Both the position numbers and the translations under genes were made by a program. From Corynebacterium jeikeium (lineage in GTDB: Bacteria > Actinomycetota > Actinomycetes > Mycobacteriales > Mycobacteriaceae), in contig NZ_CP063195.1 in assembly GCF_028609885.1 (NCBI RefSeq), positions 2,418,001 through 2,482,000 of the forward strand: a DNA stretch of 64,000 nt, read 5' to 3'. Shown here one piece after another: positions 60,644 through 64,000 of the stretch (position 1 is the first letter of the stretch; each line of letters starts with the position of its first letter). Below the pieces are notes generated by a model. The model searched no databases. It saw only the letters and a program-made list of their open reading frames with translations, and was not told the DNA's origin.

Positions 60644-60841
60644 CTGCTGTTGTCTAAGTTAGAAAAGTTTTCTTCTGGTGCGTTCTAGTTATTGGCGCAT
60701 CATCGCAGTTCAGGGCATTAAATCCGGCCGAGCCGCCGAAAAATCAGCCACCCGTGTTGTCTAGGCACGGGCAAAAGGGGCTCGCAGGAATGCCTTGCCC
60801 TGCCGGTCACCGGAAAACGGCGAAACCGGACAGTTGCGAAC

Positions 60842-61294
60842 TTACGCGGAAACAACCTCGAAGCTCAGGGATGCAACGATGCCTTCGTGCAGCTGAACGT
60901 CCACAGAGTAAACGCCGGTTGCCTTAACATCGCCCTTGCGCAGCTTGATGCTGTGCTTGTCCAGGGAACGACCGTTGGCCTTCTTCACTGCATCAACAAT
61001 GTTGTCTGCGGTGACAGAGCCGAACATCTTGCCGGATTCTGCAGTGCGAACCGAGATGGTCACGCCAGACAGGTTCTCCAGCTCTTCCTTAACCTCGCGT
61101 GCGTGATCCAGGTCGCGAATCTGTCGAGCTTCCTGCGCGCGCTTAATTCCTTCGATCTGCTTCTCAGCACCGCGGGTTGCAACGATTGCATAGCCGCGCG
61201 GAAGCAGGTAGTTACGTCCGTAGCCAGCCTTGACCTCTACGATGTCGCCGGGGACACCGAGGTTGTCAACGTTGGCGGTGAGGATCAGCTTCAT
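60842..61294 (-). CDS. rplI: 50S ribosomal protein L9
   Basis: 150 residues: MKLILTANVDNLGVPGDIVEVKAGYGRNYLLPRGYAI is the L9 N-terminal rRNA-binding domain, a long central helix follows, and the C-terminal domain has EMFGSVT-like GKMFGSVTADNIVDAV. Last gene of the rpsF-ssb-rplI unit; rpsR, usually between ssb and rplI in many bacteria, is absent here. Confidence 0.97.
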   Translation of the reverse strand: MKLILTANVDNLGVPGDIVEVKAGYGRNYLLPRGYAIVATRGAEKQIEGIKRAQEARQIRDLDHAREVKEELENLSGVTISVRTAESGKMFGSVTADNIVDAVKKANGRSLDKHSIKLRKGDVKATGVYSVDVQLHEGIVASLSFEVVSA

Positions 61295-61376
61295 GATCCA
61301 GCCTTTCGTTGTGCTTTGGTTCGACCAATTATGTTCAAAAAATTTAACGCTGACCAGCAGCTTTTAAGCCAACCGA

Positions 61377-61979
61377 TCAGAATGGCGGTTCGTCGTCGCC
61401 ATCACCAAATCCGGACTGTGGTGCAGAGTTCCACGGGTCATCGTCCATGGCAGCGTTGCGGCCACCGAAGCCCTGGTTGTTCTGTCCCCGATTACCTTGA
61501 CCCTGGCCGCCGGCATTGCCGCCACCAAAGCCACCCTGGCCGCCAGCATTGCCGCCGCCAAAGCCACCGTTTCCACCGTTGCCCTGACCTTGGCCACCCT
61601 GGCCGCCTCCACGGAACGACTTATTAATGTCCGCAGTTGCGAAGCGCAGCGACGGGCCTACCTCTTCGACCTCAATCTCGAAGACAGTACGGCGCTCGCC
61701 ATTGCGATCGTCGTAGGAGCGCTGGCGCAGACGGCCAGTCACGATCACGCGGTCACCCTTGCTCAGGCTGTTGGCCACGTTCTCGGCAGGTTGACGCCAC
61801 ACGTTGCAGGTCAAAAACAGCGGCTCACCGTCGACGAACTGACCAGCCTGCTGGTCGTAGCGACGGGGCGTGGAGGCCACGCGGAAGTTAGCCACTGCGG
61901 CCCCGTTGGGGGTGTAGCGCAGTTCCGGATCCGCAACGATGTTGCCGACCACGGTGATTTGGGTATCTCCCTGTGCCAT
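61377..61979 (-). CDS. ssb: Single-stranded DNA-binding protein
   Basis: 200 residues. OB fold: [36 protein letters not shown] ... [19 protein letters not shown]. Then a Gly/Gln/Asn-rich tail of [12 protein letters not shown] repeats and the acidic tip GDGDDEPPF that binds partner proteins. ATG at 61979 preceded by GGAAAG. Part of the rpsF-ssb-rplI operon. Confidence 0.97.
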   Translation of the reverse strand: MAQGDTQITVVGNIVADPELRYTPNGAAVANFRVASTPRRYDQQAGQFVDGEPLFLTCNVWRQPAENVANSLSKGDRVIVTGRLRQRSYDDRNGERRTVFEIEVEEVGPSLRFATADINKSFRGGGQGGQGQGNGGNGGFGGGNAGGQGGFGGGNAGGQGQGNRGQNNQGFGGRNAAMDDDPWNSAPQSGFGDGDDEPPF

Positions 61980-62009
61980 GTTTCTTTCCTAACGTTGTGT
62001 GGTGACGTT

Positions 62010-62029
62010 TGGGCGTCAAAAAGAATAGA
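62010..62029 (-). repeat. TGACGCC word, intergenic copy (minus orientation)
   Basis: TGGGCGTCAAAAAGAATAGA, in the gap between rpsF and ssb. Confidence 0.6.
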
Positions 62030-62117
62030 AGCCCGAAATGGTTACAGTGGTTACAGTGCTTAGGTTAATGGTTTAAAGGTGCCTGTACAGTCCGTTCGGA
62101 GCCTGCAGCTTTAAAAG

Positions 62118-62405
62118 CTACTGGTCCTTCCGCAGCACCTTGGTGCGCAGGATCTGGTCGTTGATGTTGAGCAGGCGGTCAATTTCCAGCACGGTAGCCG
62201 ACTCACACTTCAGGTCGAGAACAACGTAGATGCCCTCGTCCTTCTTGTTGATCGGGTACTCGAGGCGACGCTTGCCCCAGATATCAACCTTTTCCACGGA
62301 ACCGTTTTCCTTGCGGACAATATCCAAGTACTTGTCCAGCGACGGGGCAACGGTGCGTTCATCCTGGGAAGGGTCGATGATGATCATCATCTCGTATTGA
62401 CGCAC
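62118..62405 (-). CDS. rpsF: 30S ribosomal protein S6
   Basis: 95 residues. RQYEMMIIIDPSQDERTVAPSL and VDIWGKRRLEYPINKKDEGIYVVLDL are S6 signatures. The GTG at 62405 is chosen: AGGAGG lies 11 bases before it, while the in-frame ATGs at 62414-62417 are only 2 bases from it and add non-conserved residues. First gene of the unit with ssb and rplI. Confidence 0.95.
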   Translation of the reverse strand: MRQYEMMIIIDPSQDERTVAPSLDKYLDIVRKENGSVEKVDIWGKRRLEYPINKKDEGIYVVLDLKCESATVLEIDRLLNINDQILRTKVLRKDQ

Positions 62406-62545
62406 GGACCTCATCACCTCCTATGGTCTTGTGTTTCGGCCATACCCCTTTTGGGCATGGCAGGAGGGTCGTTGCGTCAGCAACTCTCTCAGCCTACCTG
62501 TTACCCCGCGTTTTAAGAAATGCCCCCTCGCGCGCTGCACACTCC

Positions 62546-62731
62546 CTACGCTGCGACGAATACCGCCAACCCCACCGGCACGATAGTCAGGAACAAGACG
62601 GCGAAGCTGAAAAGCGTCCATACCTGCTTCTTCGACTTGCCGTACATGAAACTCGCGAAGCTGCCGCCCACGCACAGGAACCCCACCAGCACACTCGCCA
62701 TGGTGATGAAAATGGTCGTGTTATCCATCAT
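62546..62731 (-). CDS. Small membrane protein
   Basis: 61 residues with two hydrophobic helices (TTIFITMASVLVGFLCVGGSFASFMYG, then VWTLFSFAVLFLTIVPVGLAVFVAA) separated by KSKKQ. Family not recognised. Its start overlaps the end of the upstream glycosyltransferase gene (ATGATGGATAA), indicating coupling. Confidence 0.65.
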   Translation of the reverse strand: MMDNTTIFITMASVLVGFLCVGGSFASFMYGKSKKQVWTLFSFAVLFLTIVPVGLAVFVAA

Positions 62732-64000
62732 TGCTCTCTTTCTTTTCGGCGCCTTTCTTTTTGACGCCAACTTCTCCGCCAGAACCATTCCCGTTCTCGC
62801 GCGCGGAGTGGTTGGTTGGCGCATCCGCAGGTTCCTCGGCCAGCACTCCGGCCAGCGGGTCACGGCCTCCGTGGGCCTCGCGGATCCGATCTGGGCTACG
62901 GCCCATGATCTCCCGGATGACCAGCACTGCCATGAAAACCAGCAAGCCAAGCCGGACGATAGTCACGGTATCGACTAGCCAGTACGGTGCCGCTTGGTTT
63001 GCGGGCAGGAACTGCCACATGCGCAGGTACCAATACACAGTCTCCAATGCCGCCCAGCCAAAGACCAATCGCCAGCGGGGGAGAGCCAGCACCAGCAGCG
63101 GCACCAGCCATATGGAGTACTGCGGGCTCCACACCTTGTTTGTAATCATGAAGGCCAGCGTGGCCAGGAACGCCACCTGGCCGACCCGCGGAGTGCGCGG
63201 CGCGGCGAAGATGACCAGCCAGGCTAAAGCCAGAAGTGCGATCAGCAGCAGTACGCCTGTCAGCAGGTTGAGAGTTTCGGCGCCTTCGACAGACCTGGTG
63301 GGAGAGACGCCGTTCCAGGCGTCATTACCTAAGATGTGCGCAATGACGGCATAGATGGTCGAGCCTTCCCAACCGCGTTCGGAGTTCAACTTGAAGAACT
63401 GCGACCAACCTTCCGGCGCGAAAACCATGATCGGCAGGTTGACGATCAGCCAGCTTCCGAAGGTCCAGCCGACCAGCTTCGCCAGCGGAACCCAGGCGCG
63501 TTGGCGCAGGCACAGCAGGATCAGCGCGCCGCCAATGAACGCGGGCCATAGCTTCAGCGCCACGCCCACGCCGGTAGCCACGCCGGCCCAGCCTGGGCGC
63601 CTATTGGCCCAGAAGGTGAGGATGGCGACGGCCGCCGCGCAGGCCAGCAAGTCGAAGTTTGTGAAGGCGTGGACGATGACCAGGGGAGAGGCTGCCATCA
63701 GCAGCGTGTCCCACACCCGGTTGCCGGTGAGTTTCGTCATCAGACCGGTGGCGATCAGCCAGAACAAAGCCAGGAAAAATGCGTTGACGCCAAAGTAGAT
63801 CGCCGCAGGGGCTGCCTGCGGCAGGGGGAGGAAGTTCCACACGGCTTCCACGGGACGCGCAATTGCAGCCATCAGCCATTGGTACAGGCCCGTGAGCACG
63901 GGGTATTCCATGTACCGCGTGACGCCATCGTCGGTGAAGGAGGTGAAGTAAGGGAAGTCGAGTTTATCCAGCCCACGGCCCGCATAAAGGGAGACTGTGT
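62721..64000 (-). CDS. GT87-type (DUF2029) membrane glycosyltransferase, N-terminus outside the window
   Basis: About 426 codons are visible; the frame stays open to the window edge (…DKLDFPYFTSFTDDGVTRYMEYPVLTGLYQW). At least eight membrane helices follow, with SPLVIVHAFTNFDLLACAAAVA and GVATGVGVALKLWPAFIGG typical of GT87/polyprenyl-phosphate-mannose-dependent transferases of the cell envelope. The hydrophilic tail VGVKKKGAEKKESNDG is encoded by a TGACGCC word copy (62754). Position next to rpsF is as in other corynebacteria. Confidence 0.8.
   Translation of the reverse strand, partial: TVSLYAGRGLDKLDFPYFTSFTDDGVTRYMEYPVLTGLYQWLMAAIARPVEAVWNFLPLPQAAPAAIYFGVNAFFLALFWLIATGLMTKLTGNRVWDTLLMAASPLVIVHAFTNFDLLACAAAVAILTFWANRRPGWAGVATGVGVALKLWPAFIGGALILLCLRQRAWVPLAKLVGWTFGSWLIVNLPIMVFAPEGWSQFFKLNSERGWEGSTIYAVIAHILGNDAWNGVSPTRSVEGAETLNLLTGVLLLIALLALAWLVIFAAPRTPRVGQVAFLATLAFMITNKVWSPQYSIWLVPLLVLALPRWRLVFGWAALETVYWYLRMWQFLPANQAAPYWLVDTVTIVRLGLLVFMAVLVIREIMGRSPDRIREAHGGRDPLAGVLAEEPADAPTNHSARENGNGSGGEVGVKKKGAEKKESNDG

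Noticed and set aside
1642..63324. KOPS/AIMS-type polar segregation word for TGACGCC
   Set aside because: Copies occur in both orientations without clear strand preference inside this window, although a whole-replichore test is needed.

Overview
The window is chromosomal DNA from a high-G+C member of the Mycobacteriales, most likely a Corynebacterium. The evidence is the mycolata-specific arabinogalactan genes (wzm, wzt, glfT1, GtrA, dprE1, dprE2), the TyrA / TadA / Pat neighbourhood, an LPxTG-like (LAVTG) surface adhesin, and the rpsF-ssb-rplI plus dnaB cluster. The species cannot be fixed from sequence alone; a fadD and a crotonase fit a lipid-using (lipophilic) corynebacterium.

Layout. 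1-5.3 kb: start of an aspT-type aminotransferase (cut by the window edge), CorA, SRP RNA, tRNA-Ser, a crotonase, GluQ and an AbiEi/DUF559-type nuclease-like gene. 5.8-10.1 kb: tRNA-guanine transglycosylase and an MMPL/RND exporter. 10.4-24.4 kb: TadA and its partner, TyrA, a serine hydrolase, a secreted trypsin-like protease with an acyltransferase-like membrane protein, one IS256-family element, four tRNAs, the aromatic aminotransferase Pat. 24.4-28.6 kb: a 1389-residue cell-wall anchored surface protein. 29.3-48 kb: the arabinogalactan export and decaprenyl-phospho-arabinose cluster, interrupted after wzt by a small island (HicAB plus a second AbiEi/DUF559 protein between repeats). 48-58 kb: DHA2 exporter, PspA, DUF6114/DUF6230 pair, an alcohol dehydrogenase remnant, thioredoxin, two CrcB, YceI/MarR, DnaB. 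58.5-64 kb: a Baeyer-Villiger-type monooxygenase, rplI, ssb, rpsF and a GT87-type membrane glycosyltransferase cut by the window edge.

Two signals are not explained by ordinary annotation. First, twelve intergenic imperfect palindromes fall in two families of exactly 111 bp (six copies) and 122 bp (six copies). They share a central CAGGTCAGAG-like motif that always lies 67 bp from one end; the other arm is 44 or 55 bp, a difference of about one helical turn. Extra terminal half-sites of the 122-bp family recur every 62 bp. Second, a short oriented word, roughly TTCTTATTGACGCC (core TGACGCC with a T-rich 5' flank), recurs about every 2 kb on both strands, in intergenic DNA and in linker or tail regions of proteins, in a way that resembles DNA-uptake-type words. 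Neither has an assigned function here; both are offered as candidates for an undescribed system.
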